This document shows positions 44,859 to 57,047 of a stretch of DNA of 64,000 nucleotides, piece after piece. The DNA comes from Carnegiea gigantea. Its lineage: Eukaryota; Streptophyta; Magnoliopsida; Caryophyllales; Cactaceae. Every line of letters begins with the position of its first letter. Positions within the stretch are counted from its first letter, which is position 1. The stretch spans positions 248,001 through 312,000 of the forward strand of contig JAKOGI010000357.1 in assembly GCA_029747015.1 (NCBI GenBank), given 5' to 3'. The notes beneath the pieces are model-generated. The model was not told the DNA's origin and searched no databases. It worked only from the letters and a program-made list of their open reading frames with translations. A program made the translations under genes and the position numbers.

Positions 44859-47406
44859 CACCAAGATCACACAATGTCCGCATTGTGGGAAAAAGAGAAT
44901 CTAGGACACAAAATAAAAGAAAAGACTAAAAGAAATGATATAAACCGTACACAAGGGATACAATGATAACACAAGATCGGATACTAAATGTACCAGAACT
45001 ACCTCACCACCCATAAGAAATTACTAGGTGGCTCGTGGAGCAGCAGACACTCCACATCCTCTTCTGTAGGAAGCTCCTGGGGCTGCTTCAATCTTTGATG
45101 ATTAACCTTTGCATAGCTTCAGAAGCAGGATCTTGTATCTCAACTGCACCAGAAGAAAATACATAAGCAACCACAAAGGGAGCCGTTCAATAGAACCCAC
45201 GCTTACCTGGTAATAAGTCCAACGTCGAATCATACAAGAGCACTTTCATGCATGAGACAAAGTCCTTTCTATGAATTATCCTATCATGAACCAACTTCAC
45301 CCTCTCCTTGTGCAATCTAGCAGTTTCATATGCTCAGCTCGAATCTCCTCTGACTCACTTAACTGGAGTCTCCCCTCCGCACTTGCTACAGTAAGATCAT
45401 AGTTGAGGGTCCTAATGTATTAACAAACTTGATAATCCAGCTCAACTAGAGGATGAGAAGGCTTCCCATAGACTACTCTATAAGTTGACATACCTAACGA
45501 CATTTGAAAGTCGTCTTACAGGCCCATAAAGCATTAATAAGCTTGTCAGCCCAATTTTTCCTACTTTGTTGATAGATTTCTCTAAAATCTTCTTGATCTA
45601 CCTATTAAAAACCTCAACCTGCCCATTGGTCTGGGCATGGTAATGAGTGGCTAGCCTATACAAGATAGAGTGTGGTGCCATAAATGAATCAAAAGATTGG
45701 CTGTTGAAATGAGTATGATCACTAATAATATCATGAAGCATGACATACCTAGAAAAAATGTTTTCCCTTAGAAACTTCACCGGAACTTTAGCTTCATTAG
45801 TCCTAGTGGGGATAGCCTCAACCCACTTAGACCTACCAAATTAACAGCTAACAAAATATACCCATTTCCAAAAGAAATTGGGATGGTCCCACAAAATCTA
45901 TGGCCATATATCAAGATCTCAACTAAAATAATAGGGTTGAGGGGCATAATATCCCTCCTAGTGATTCATCCTATCGACTGAAATCTAGATAATCTCCTAC
46001 TACAGTCATGGGCATCTTTGAACACAGTAGACCAATAAAATCCATAGTAAAGAACCTTGACCGCTGTTATTTTCCCATTAAAGTGCCTTCCACATGCTCG
46101 GTCATGATAGAAAGATAAGATACTCCTAACCTTATTATCTGGGACACATCTCCTAACAATCTGATCAGAATAATATTTGAACAAGGATCATCTCGAATAT
46201 AAAATTTCACCACTTGAAAAAATCTACTCCTGGCATGCTTATGCTAACCCTCAGGGATCATACCAGTAATAAGGTAGTTCATAATATGTGCATACCAAGG
46301 GTCAGACAGAACTGCAAATAACTGCTTATTAGGGAAGTACTTAGAAATAGGGGCCTTAGTACCCTAGCACACACTATCCTATACAGGTGGTTAACAGTAT
46401 GGTTTTTAAAACCCTTCCTGTCTATAATCTCATAATCAAACTCCTATAGAAGGAGCATCCATCTCATGAGTTTGGGCTCAGCATCCTTTCTTTAAAAAGG
46501 AGGTGCTTAGTGCAACATGATCAGTAAAAACAATGACATGAGAACCAATCAAGTAAGGTAAACAATGACATGATAACTAATTAAGTAAGGTCTAAATTTT
46601 TCAAAAGCAAAGACCACAACTAAGAACTCTTTCTCAGTCATCTAGGCATCATTTAATGTGTGGTCATAATGGATCACATGACATTTCTTGTTAATGCATC
46701 GTCCTAAAGTAACCCCAACAGCATAGTCAGAGCCATCACAATCAACTCAAAAGGCTTACCCTAGCTGGGAGGATGTAGGATGTGAGCAATGGTTAGGGCG
46801 TCCTTCACTTTAGTGAATGCCTCTGAATCTACTCAGGGAATTGAAAGAGTACATCCTTAGCTAAAAGGTTGGACAAGGGCTTAACAATCTTGCTATAGTT
46901 TTCAATAATTTGCGATAGAATCCAACATGTCTTAGAAAAGACTTAACCTCTTTCCCACAAGTGGGAGGAGAAAGATTAGCAATCAAATCAATGTTGGCTT
47001 GTCAAACTCAATACTCTCACTAAAAATAACATGGCCTAAGACAATCCCTCTTTTAACCATAAACTGACTCTTCCCCTAATTCAAGGTCAAATTCTTTTCC
47101 TTGCACCTTTTCAAAACATTCCCTAAATTAGTCAAACAATTATCAAAAGAAGTACAAACACAGAAAAATCATCCATAAAAATCTCCATACAATGTTCAAC
47201 CAAATCAAAGAACATACAAATCATGCATCTCTAGAAAGTAGCACGGGTATTGCATAGTCCAAATGGCATCCTCCTAAAGGAATAGGTGTTGGATAGATAA
47301 GTAAAGGTAGTCTTCTCCTGATCCATAAGAGCAATAAGGATCTGCGTATCACGGAGTTATCATCAAGGAAATAGTAGTATGGGTGAACAACCAACCACTC
47401 TAACAT
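44859..47406 (-). pseudogene. Athila-like element B: RT (rest), RNase H and integrase, degenerate
   Basis: Minus-strand order from the right: an RT palm remnant at about 46850-47406 (IDLIANLSPPTCGKEVKSFL, HVGFYRK); an RNase H-like run at about 46480-46760 (SDYAVGVTLGR, FLVVVFAFEKFRPYLI); an integrase zinc region at 45966-46184 (VRSILSFYHDRACGRHF); and the integrase core end at 45598-45780 (THYHAQTNGQVEVFNR, containing the catalytic Glu). The C-terminal region (about 45060-45330) is readable in pieces. Stops and frameshifts abound. The region 44859-45060 has the same post-pol sequence as copy A. Confidence 0.75.
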
Positions 47407-48111
47407 CTAGTCCAAGAAAGGAAGGGGGAAATGGTCTTTGTGAGTAACAACATTTAATGTTCTACAATTAATACAGACCATCCACCTAAACTGGACTCGA
47501 GTTGAGACTAGCTCATTCTTCTCGTTTCTAATCACGGTAATACCAATGATCTTAGGAACACCCTGAACGTGACTAACCCACTCACTATTAGAAATAGGGT
47601 ATGTGATCCCAAGGTCCAGCCATTTCAACACTTTCTTCCTAACTACCTCATGTAGAGTCAGATTTAACCTCCTCTGATGGTCTTGGTAAGGTCTATCACC
47701 ATCCTCTAAATTGATCATGTGCTGCATAACTGTAAGGCTAATACCCTTAATGTCTCTTGGGGTCCATCTAATAACCTCTTTATTCTCCCTAAGTAACTTA
47801 AGCAATTTTTCCTCTTGGTCTTGATCCAAATCAGATGCAATAATCATAGGTAGAGTCTCTTTAGGATCCAAAAATGCATACTTAAGGGAGTCAGATAGAG
47901 TTTTAAGATAAAGTGAAACAACAGAAGTGTCACATGCAGAAACAACATAAATAATGAAGTCCACAGACAACATATCAAAGTCAAATACATCATATTCAAG
48001 CTTATCATCCATGAAGATGGACTCATACTTAATAGCAAACACACCCACATGTTCAAATTCTAGCTCATCGTAAGAAAAATCGTCTACCCAGTTAAGGGTA
48101 CAGTGATCCAC
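47407..48111 (-). pseudogene. Athila-like element B: open fragment from protease tail into reverse transcriptase
   Basis: A 234-codon open frame, the longest intact stretch of this element. It begins with an acidic linker (FSYDELEFE, DVFDFDM), then LDQDQEEKLLKLLRENKEVIRWTPRDIKG, the RT entry VVRKKVLKWLDLGITYPISNSEWVSHVQGVPK, and ends in the INCRTLN...THKDHFPLPFLD block. It carries changes at conserved spots, for example WMVCINCRTLN where WRVCIDYRKLN is usual. It stops before the catalytic YVDD-type motif. It is a remnant, not an independent gene. Confidence 0.8.
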
Positions 48112-48115
48112 ATCA

Positions 48116-48530
48116 CTAAAACCACCAAGATGTCATTGTAAATTGAAAAATATTCAAGTCAATAGTCATATTCATCATGCCATTCCTGTAGTTAGTCAAG
48201 GCATTTGATATACTTACGAAAGAGCGCCCTAAAATCAAAGGGATGTAGGACTCAGCATTGTGCACTGTCTTAGTATCGAGTACCATAAAATCAAGAGGGA
48301 AGATGAATCCCCCCACCTTAATAAGCACATCCTCCACACCAACCCGAGGAAGTATAGAAAACCTGTCAGCAAGTTGGAGGATAATCTTGTTACGTCTTAA
48401 CTCGCCTAGTCTAAGTCTCTCATACATAGTGAATGGAAATAAGTTCACACTAGCTCCTAAACCTAATAAGGCTTTTTGAATGGTCTGGTCACCTATCACT
48501 ATAGAAATGGTAGCGCAACCTTATGATCTT
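48116..48530 (-). pseudogene. Athila-like element B: aspartic protease region, active-site Asp lost
   Basis: The minus frame at 48116-48499 reads IGDQTIQKALLGLGASVNLFPFTMYERLRLG, then VEDVLIKVGGFIFPLDFMVLDT and LILGRSFVSISNALTNYRNGMMNMTI. The catalytic D-L-G-A-S of copy A (41676-41993) is G-L-G-A-S here, so the active-site aspartate is replaced by glycine. The rest of the fold is recognisable. Confidence 0.8.
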
Positions 48531-50650
48531 GTATTTGATAGGAATCTGACCAGAGATGATACAGCTAACATTAGAGGCCAAGAAAGCTCTCTTGGACAAA
48601 ACAGTTGTCCTCTTTGTAGTACAAAGCTCTTCTAGAAATCTTACATATGGGGTCATCTGCTGGATAGTATCTAGTAGGCAGATGTTAACCTTTACTTGGG
48701 AGAAAGTCTCTCTAATCTTGTCAACGTGGGCATGATCCTTCTTCCCTTTTAGCCTGTTGGGGAAGGGAATTACGAGTTTTTAGACCTAAAAAGGTGGAGT
48801 AGGAGCACTGCTAGGAGGTAGTGCAGTCACTGTATCAGTAGGCTCTTCTAATTTAGACTCCACAGAATCATCCTCAGCATAAGGGGATTAGCAGAAGATG
48901 AAGATGAGGGAGATTTAGATGTTTCATTCAAGTTATTACCCACATGATTGTCAACTTCTCGTCCTGACCTCAAAGTTGTTATAGCATTGACCTTTCTCAA
49001 GCTATAAGGAGCTGAGCAGTGGAGGTTCCACCCTTATGGTTTATCTCATGTTGACAAGAAAAGATGCTTGTCTCCCTGTTTGCCATAGCAAACTTGGAGA
49101 ATTGCTCTGTTAAATCTCTCAACATTTTTTCATTATTCTCTCTCATCATTCTTTCTATGTTACTTTTTATTCTTTTTTCATATTTATTAAGTTCCCTATA
49201 ACTAGGAGGAGGTTACGATTGGGCAATGAGTGCAATAGGAGGAGGAGGCGCTAGCTGCCTAGGTGCATTAGGAACACCCTGGTAACCTGGCCTCGACATG
49301 GTTTGGGAGTAGTTTCTAGGAAACCCTCTACATTGGTTAGGTGCTACCGTATTAGGTCAACTACCCCGAGAAACATTAGGGTGATTACTTCACCACGGAT
49401 TAAAAGTAGGAGTAGAAGGGTCATTCTTTAGTATCCAGTAGGCCATGTTCACTTGTTCTTAACCTGATGCCAATTGGTTAGCAAAGTAGGGGCACGTACC
49501 CAAAGTATGACCCGATGCGTGGCATTGGGAGCATGCCTAAAGAGTCTGGAAAGTTTGGGATTACTGCAGAACCAACCCTACATCATATTTTTAAAGGCAA
49601 CAAATCTAGACTCAAAGTGACTTAAGTCAGGCATAACATGCATGCCACTCCAGGCCCCATTATGCCTAGGGTTGAAGCTGTCATCTCTAATGGCTTCCAA
49701 TTGCACAACTTTCTTAATTAGATCTTCTAAGAATTCCTATGTATCGCTAGGGCTGTTGGAAAGAAATTGACCTTGATACAATGACTCCACCATCGCCCTA
49801 TTTTGTTGGTCAATGCCTTCATAAATAATTTTAAATAAGCGGGCTTGGTCTAGACAATGGTAAGGACATTGGGATATGAGGTTCTTAAACCTATCAAGAT
49901 ACTTCCAAAATGACTATCTGCTAGCTTGCAGGAATTAATTAATTTTATTCGTTAACTTAACTGTTTCACTATTGAGGAAGTATTTTCACAAAAAGACCCG
50001 CACAAATCCATCCTGGTTGGTAATGGAATTTGCCGATAAACTATATATTTACTTTTCATAATCATCTTTTAAAGCAAACTTAACAAATTTCAATCGCATA
50101 GTATCAACAGGTACATTAGGGTAATACATCATGGAAGAAATCTCTTCGAACTCATGTAGAAATAGGTAAGTGCCCTCTATACTCGTAAACTTAGGAAGCG
50201 TATGGGTATATTGGGGCTTGATTTTGAGAGTAACATTTTCTAGGTTAGGTATAATAAAACAAGATGGTTTAGTGGCCCTATGCGGATAAAAGATGTCATC
50301 GAGAGTCCTAGGTCGAGGTTGAGCTTCACCTATCTTTTTATCCTCAGTTTCGGGTTTTGGTTTACTTCAAGATCGGCCTGTAATCTAGTCAAACACTTGC
50401 TTTTACGGTCTGTAACTCAACTAGCTATGCAATAACCCCCTTTCATCTTTATAATTTTTCAGTTTTTTTGTTATTTGTTTTTTTGGAAAGCAATAAAAAT
50501 AAAACATTTTGGAAGATGGACGAATAGTAAAAATAACTAAATGTAAACTACTCAAGAAAAAAAATTGGGCAATTAAGAAAATTACTAAGAAACTAAATTG
50601 CTAGTAAAACTATTCAAAGCAATTAAGCATTAAGAGTAGTAATCAATTTC
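48531..50650 (-). pseudogene. Athila-like element B: gag and leader, degenerate
   Basis: Minus-strand peptides include ARLFKIIYEGIDQQNRAMVESL and EFLEDLIKKVVQLEA (about 49720-49860), SGMHVMPDLSHFESRFVAF (about 49600-49660), a Cys/His-like HAPNATHRVILWVRAPTLL piece (about 49480-49550), PGYQGVPNAPRQLAPPP (about 49240-49300) and VNAITTLRSGREVDN (about 48950-49000). It is fuller than copy A gag because it keeps the 5' part and the leader to the primer site. It also keeps the unfilled SINE site (49133-49151). Stops and frameshifts throughout. Confidence 0.75.
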
Positions 50651-50657
50651 AACACCA

Positions 50658-50680
50658 TCTCCGACAACAGCACTAAAAAC
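50658..50680 (-). other. Primer binding site of Athila-like element B
   Basis: The minus strand reads TTTTTAGTGCTGTTGTCGGAGA, a decayed form of the TTTTTGGCGCCGTTGCCGGGGA block that marks Athila elements (site for Asp tRNA). It lies 4 bp from the LTR end at 50685. Confidence 0.65.
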
Positions 50681-50684
50681 TACT

Positions 50685-51780
50685 TGTATATGAGGAACTG
50701 TAAAAATAAGTTGCAAGTGTACAACTATAGCTGTAGTACTATACAGGTCGTCCATAGAGATCATTTGAATTTAGTTACTAGTATTAAACCACTAACTAAT
50801 CTAAAAATTATCTAATCAAAATTAATTTCCAATAATTGCATGTGACCTCACAAAAACCCTAACCTAAATCATGAAATTGAAATAAAAACTATGAGACAGA
50901 AGAAGAATTTACCTTGACTACATAGAAATAATATATATAGAAAATTCGAACCTTGAACGAGAGATCACCTTAAGACTTCAATATCCACCATTGACTCAAA
51001 AGAGTAATAAAAATTAAAACTTTGAATGAGGAATTTTTTGGGAAGATTAGAATTAAAACTAATAAACTTGAATTAAAACTAAAACTAGAAAACTCTCAAT
51101 TGAAACTAGAACTAAAGAAATTGAAACTAAAGAATTCAAATTCAACTTGAAAGAATTTTGGGAATCACAATAATCTTTCAAATTCTAAAACTAATGCTAT
51201 AAGTGAGAGGGAGAGAATTTGATAATCTTCTAAAGTTCGCCCATGACCCCTATTTATACTAGTAGCAACCTACATGGTTTCCTAATTACATTGGATTTTT
51301 TAATTTCCCAAAAATTCTTCCACTCTCTTGACTACAATAATCTCTTATTTTTTAAGTAATCTTCCCACTTTCCTAATTGTACCAAACTGTCAATTTCTAA
51401 TTTCTTCATTGACTTGAACAAGGACTCCACTGCCATATTTCTTCAATTCCTGCCCAGCTTCAATCCTGAGCATTCTCATTTTCATGTGCTAATCATCATA
51501 TGGTCTGCTGGGCTTGGCTTAGTGTGTTGAAAGAGAACAGGGTATTGACTTCTAGCTGGGGAACAAAACAAGGATTGGGTTGGGCTTACAAAAGAGTTGA
51601 GTCATCATGCTAATTAATTAAAAAATCATCTATTCAACCTTTAATTTTTTTAACCTTTCCCTCATCCGCTTATTTCGTATAAAACTGTACAAAATCCTAT
51701 TAAAGTACATAATAAGCTCGAAGATAACTAAAATATAGGTGAATAGAGGTATAATATCTAGAACTTTTGATGACTAAACA
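50685..51780 (-). mobile_element. 5' LTR of Athila-like element B, truncated
   Basis: It starts TGTATATGAGGAACTG and follows the left LTR (30636 onward) through the uninterrupted TGTGTTGAAAGAG site at about 51525, where the left LTR carries its hAT. Homology stops at about 51780 (GATGACTAAACA), so roughly 950 bp of U3 is missing and the next element begins. Confidence 0.75.
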
Positions 51781-52835
51781 TTAACTTTTGGCAACTCCCT
51801 CATCCTCACCAAAGTCCTAACCTAACTCCTCACATCATGAACACCACTGTTCTAGCACCACCCTTGTCTTTGGGTTGGCTTTTCATCTACCGAAAGAAGT
51901 TCAATTTGTGCTGTTCCGTGCTTCGTTTGGAAGCTTAGGGAGTCTACTTTAGGAATATGGAATAAATTTGGGTATAACTTCACATTTTCTTTCCCAAAAA
52001 AGATGAAAACTATAACTCCTATAGTGCAAGTTTTATATGGTAAATTTGCTAAATTTGGGTTTAGTTTGGTTCCTACCTAATGGAGTTGATTTGATGCAAA
52101 TCTAAGTTTTTAAAAATTTTCTAACATGTCTATTTTGGCCCCATGTGCTGAAAATTGGTAGTGTATATCTTTTTGAGACAAGAATGGCCAAAATCAAGCT
52201 AAGTGCGGACAAAATCCTATTTTGGAGCAATCTAGGTTTTGGCCCCATTAAAAAGGACGCAGCTGCAATTGCTGGTGCTTCTCATTATGAAATGAATCTA
52301 CACCCACCAAAGAAGAGGCTTCAAGTGGAGGCACCCTCATTAGTGGAGTATGACTCTCTAGAAGCTCCTAGAAGATGGAAATGAATACCTAAAATTTACA
52401 GCTCATGGCATTTGTTATTATCTTTGGATTTTTGATTTCTTTTTTAATATATTTGGTAAGACTCTCATCATCCACTTGCCAGACTAATGTAGCGGCTTAG
52501 TTTACTCATTTTGGGTACTTAGACCCATTTCCCTCATTTCTACAATCAGCTTTGAGTTGATAATGAAGTGAAGACAAAAACTAATTTCTCTCTAAAACAT
52601 TTCATCTTTTTCTCTAATTTAAAGTGATGATTTTGAGTCTTTCCTTTATAATTACTTTTTGGTGGCTCTAAGCCTTTAGGAGAGAGACTGGGAAGAAAGT
52701 TGATCTTATATTTAGGGATCTTATTTGTTTGGCCTCTAGTTTACAATCACCTTGATTGTTTGAGATTGAATCTACTGAGGAGCATCCATTGTTTGAGATT
52801 TGATGATCTTAGGAATTGAAGATTTATCCTCATCA
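51781..52835 (+). mobile_element. LTR of gag-only Ty3/gypsy copy C, slightly 5'-truncated
   Basis: It aligns with the complete LTR at 55391-56568: the CTTCGTTTGGAAGCTTAGG block, an ATTTGCTAAATTTGGG block, the TTGTTTGAGATTGAAT block and the CCTCATCA end. The first few tens of bases (the TGATGCATACC start) are missing at the junction with the Athila LTR. A 79-codon frame at 52145-52384 lies within it and is not a gene. Confidence 0.7.
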
Positions 52836-52838
52836 ACT

Positions 52839-52853
52839 TGGTAACGGAGCTAG
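52839..52853 (+). other. Primer binding site of copy C
   Basis: TGGTAACGGAGCTAG follows the LTR end CCTCATCA by three bases. It resembles the initiator Met tRNA site TGGTATCAGAGC, with damage. Confidence 0.55.
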
Positions 52854-55390
52854 AGCTCTTCTTTGATTGGTTGTTGAATCAAAATTTCATCTCCATTGAT
52901 TCAATCAAAGCCCTTACCCTTAATCATAAATCCACCTCAAAAAATCCACACTTCACCAAGATACTTTCATTTATTCACCTTAATCAACCCTTCCTAGTTA
53001 ACAAAGAACCATCAAAATAGCCTAAACACAATCTCCAACCAAAAGACAACCCTAGACTTCACCAAAAAGCATTTATAGAAACTGTAGAATTCGAACTGCC
53101 ATAGCCGACAATGGACAGGTCGTGGTGAAACTCACAGTCTGTAGCCAACCGATCTTTTACCAATTTTCCCGTCTAGAGCCAACCACGACCCTTCGGTGAT
53201 CAACATCACATTTTTATAGTTTCTTGTTCCCATTCTAATCATTTATTTATTACACCAACCATGGCCAGGGGTATTCGTCTTGAGAAAGCTTATGAGATGA
53301 GGAGATTGGGTTCAATCTACGAAGAGGATTTATGAGCTTGAGGATTATATGAAAGAAAAGTCTTTTAAGATGGCTATTGTCAATATAAAAGGGTATGCAT
53401 CCTTATGGTATGAGAAATTGAAGAGGAATAGGGAAGGAAAGCTAAGTCCAAGATCAAAATGTGACCCAAACTCAAGAAGCACATGGATAACAGGTTCCTA
53501 CCATCCTCTTATAAGCAAGAGCACTACCTTAAGATCACCTCTTTTAGCTAAGGAAACTTAAGGTGGATGAGTGTAATAGAGAGTTTGAACAATTCCAAAT
53601 AAAGTTCTGATTGAATGAAGAGTCCGAGGTCGCAATTACTAGATTCAGCAAGGGTCTATGTCCTAATGTTGCTAACATGGTAGACTTGCAAGCTTACCTC
53701 TTATTTGATAATGTTTGCAATCTTGCAATTAAAGTTGAGAAACAACTCAAGGGTAGACAAGCTTTCCCACACCCTCTACAAATTGATTCTACATCTCCAT
53801 AAAGGGATTTTCTCCTCAACCCAGGATTGAGACTACTCCAACCCCCATGAAGGCCCTAGATAAGGGTAAAAGAATTACTAGTAAACCCCCAAAGGTTTGG
53901 AAGGAAAGAACTGTTTCAAGTGTCATAGTTGTGCATGTTTATCTTGCCAGCTAGAGATGTTGGTTACATACGTCCTGGTACTTTTAATGTTTCATCATTC
54001 ATGGCATCAGGTATAAGGTGTTCTATGACAATCTTGCGAGTATCTATGAGGGATTCAATGAGATCTTTCATTCTTTACATCCTAGTGGAAGTAGGGTCCA
54101 CTTTCCTACCCATTTTCTTTATGCTTGCCCAGCAAAAACCTTTGATACATAAAAGCTCGACGATTAGGCTTTCCCCAGTTCAAGCATGGTGAAGTTTAAC
54201 AACCTTGGTCAAGCCAAGTCATTTCAAGTCAAAGAGCCTTGAGAACTAACTAGTTGTAGGAGGGACTTTCGTTGGCATTCATCCATCATCAACTGACTTA
54301 AGGAGACACTCACATATGAAGACAAGCTATCCAGATCTTTACTTATTTTGTGAGCATCCATTCGATTGTCTCTTACATTGTGAGGACAACCTTGTTATGC
54401 TGCTATCCTGATCAACTAAGTAGACATTTTGGTTTCCATCAAGATATTCCTCTTGATCTGGACCTCAATAATCTTCTTAATCGAGAAACAATTCTTCATT
54501 GTCACCATGTGCTTACACATTATGGAATAAGTTTTTTAAGTATTATTTCCTGGGCGATGCAATTTGATTGAGATAAACACCATTCATGCATTTTATAAGT
54601 GGTGATCTAAGATGTAGATTTCCTTATATTGCAATCAACATTCTAGTGACTCTAAAAGGGAATAAAGTAACTTATCTGACATGAACATTTCAAAGGATGA
54701 AGGCATACCTGGTTCTAAACCCAACTTAATGATTGTTCATTCGAGGAAGCCCTTAAAGCCTTTTGTTCCACCAATAGTGGATGATTCTTCCTGTGTGAAG
54801 ATCCCTGAATAAACATGACCATCCTAGAACACATATCCTTGTGATCCCTATTCAAAGTATATCTCCATCAACAAAAGTAACAAATAAGGTTAAAGAACAT
54901 TTCAAATCTTCACCTGCTGAGATTTGTGGACAAAAGCTTAAGTCTATAATAATCTTATTATTGATTGACATGACAAACTGCACATCGTAGTTTATGAGCT
55001 AAGTGCAAAAATGATAGTTGAGCTGCCACTAGAAGGTGCCGAGAATGTCATGGATATCCTGGATGCTGATCCTATCCCTACTAAGTGCATGCTAACTCTC
55101 TCTTGATTTTTTAAAATTTTTATTTTTAGACACACATTCTTTCCAAATGCGTGTCTCATCTTCTTCGTCTTACCATTTTGTTTACAAAGAGAAAGTGAAG
55201 ATGTAAACTTTAAGGCAGAATTGGCACATGTTCCTCTAGTCTTGAGAAGTTAGTGTTTTCCATCGATTGAACTAATACCATCCTTTGGTAAGGATTTATT
55301 TGACAGCAGATTGAGGCTAGATCATTCGTAAGGTATTTGCTCACCAAACAATGATGGTGCTAGGTATGCTCCTAAAGCTTATACTCCATC
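52854..55390 (+). pseudogene. Internal region of copy C: decayed gag, no polymerase
   Basis: ATG at 53261 starts a broken gag: EKSFKMAIVNIKGYASLWYEKLKRNREGK (about 53349-53440), MDNRFLPSSYKQEHYLKI (about 53480-53540), MNEESEVAITRFSKGLCPNVANMVDLQAYL and AIKVEKQLKGR (53611-53760), then a half zinc knuckle NCFKCHS at about 53910. These match copy D block for block. From about 54200 to 55390 I recognise no domain, and in particular no reverse transcriptase, RNase H or integrase. Many stops and frameshifts. Confidence 0.65.
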
Positions 55391-56568
55391 TGATGCATAC
55401 CGAGCCCCAATCCAACTCCTGGATACGCACTCGTCCACGTTAAAGTCCAAGCCAACTTTCTTTGGTCAAGATGGTCACCACTCCAGCATTTGACTCGGTT
55501 TCAACTTGGGTTCTGATTAACCAGTCGATGTCCAATTGGGGCGATCTATGCTTCGTTGGAAAGCTTAAGCAGTTAGCTTTAGGGTTATGCAACAAAGCCC
55601 CGAATTACATTGCATTTTGATTTTCAAAAGAGACAGAAACCCAAACTCATGTAATGCGGATTTTTGTTAGACAATTTGCTAAATTTGGGCCGAGCCACGT
55701 TGCATTTTGATTTCTGAAGTGGCAAAAACCCCAACTCATGCAAAGCGGATTTTCGTCAGATAATTTACTGAATTTGGACCGAGATAAAATATTACCTAAT
55801 GAAGTCCAAACAAAGGAGCTCAAGTTTTTTGATTCCTTAAGATGTCTATTCTAGCTCTATGAGCTAAAATTTGGCATTGGTTTCAAATACTTGGAGAAAT
55901 TGCACAAACATGTGGAGTGTGCATAAAATGCTAATTTCAGAGTAATCTAGAATTTGGCCTTAATTAAGGAGGGTCCAGCGGTTATCTTTGAGATTACTTA
56001 GCATGGGGTGACACAAACATGCCAAGGAAGATTTTTCGAGAGCGAAGACTCCCATTGGAGCTGTAGAGGCTTCTGGAACCCTTCTAAAAGGAGGAGGAAG
56101 AATCCTAGAGAAATATAGCTCACTTTGGTTGTAATTATCTTAGTAATTGATTTATTTTCCAGGGATAATTTGTAATTCCCCTAGTGGTGCACTTGCCCCA
56201 CTATTGTAACTGCTAATCCCCTTATTTTGGGTATTTATAGATTCCATTATTTCTATATAAACTCGGCTTGAGTTGAATTATAAAATGAAAATTTAAAGGC
56301 TATATTCACTTCAAAAGTCTCTACATATTTAGCTCTTAATAAAGAGTGGCAATTAGAGTCTTTCCTTTAGAATTCATATTTGTTGGCTGAGAGCCTTTAG
56401 GAGATGAATTTGGTGGAAAGTAATTAAGCTATTGTTAGTATCTTATCTCAGGCACAAAACTCACAATTCTCTTGATTGTTTGAGATTGAATCCAATAGGC
56501 GCATTCTTTAGGTGTGATTATTCTCCATGATATATTGATATTAGAAGTTTGAGGAGCCATCCTCATCA
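55391..56568 (+). mobile_element. Complete LTR shared by copies C and D
   Basis: This 1178 bp LTR runs from TGATGCATACCGAGCC to CCATCCTCATCA. The start matches 59079 and the end matches 52835. It is the 3' LTR of C and the 5' LTR of D, so the two copies form an LTR-internal-LTR-internal-LTR array. An ATTTGGGCCGAG...CATTTTGATTT block of about 60 bp occurs twice inside (about 55600-55660 and 55690-55790). Confidence 0.8.
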
Positions 56569-56571
56569 AGT

Positions 56572-56589
56572 TGGTATCAAAGATAGAGC
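56572..56589 (+). other. Primer binding site of copy D
   Basis: TTGGTATCAAAGATAGAGC lies three bases after the LTR end and matches the initiator Met tRNA site TGGTATCAGAGC with one change in the core. Confidence 0.7.
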
Positions 56590-57047
56590 TTCTCTTAGGT
56601 GGTTATTGAATCAAAAAATTCATTGATTCAATCACCTTGCTACCTTTTCATTTTCACCCCAAAATTCGTATTTTGGCTTCAAATTTTTCTTTATTTACAT
56701 ACCTGCATCAACCCTAATTAGTCCACAAAGAACTCTTAGTATAGCTCAATCTATAACCCAAACACACCCCCAAAACTCCTAAATAAGCCTTTACAAAAGT
56801 TTGTCAAAATCACTCAGGTAGAAATTTGGCATGACCTACCAGTACTTCTTGGTAGGACCATGCCACCCTCCTACATAAAACAATTTTTTTTCTAGAGATT
56901 TAGCGTGGCCACCCCATGCCCCCATGCCCAACTGGCCCCCCTCCCCCAAAGTTTCTCAATTTCTTATCTGTGCCACTCCTAGCACACTCCTGCTTTGCCT
57001 ATTTTCGTCTCTTCTTCCTCTTTTTACCTTACAAACTACTACCAATC

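Noticed and set aside
53929..54571. Short plus-strand ORFs in the tail of copy C, considered as a captured host gene
   Set aside because: No recognisable domain, no splice structure, and the frames are short and overlap stops in all directions; most likely decayed element sequence.
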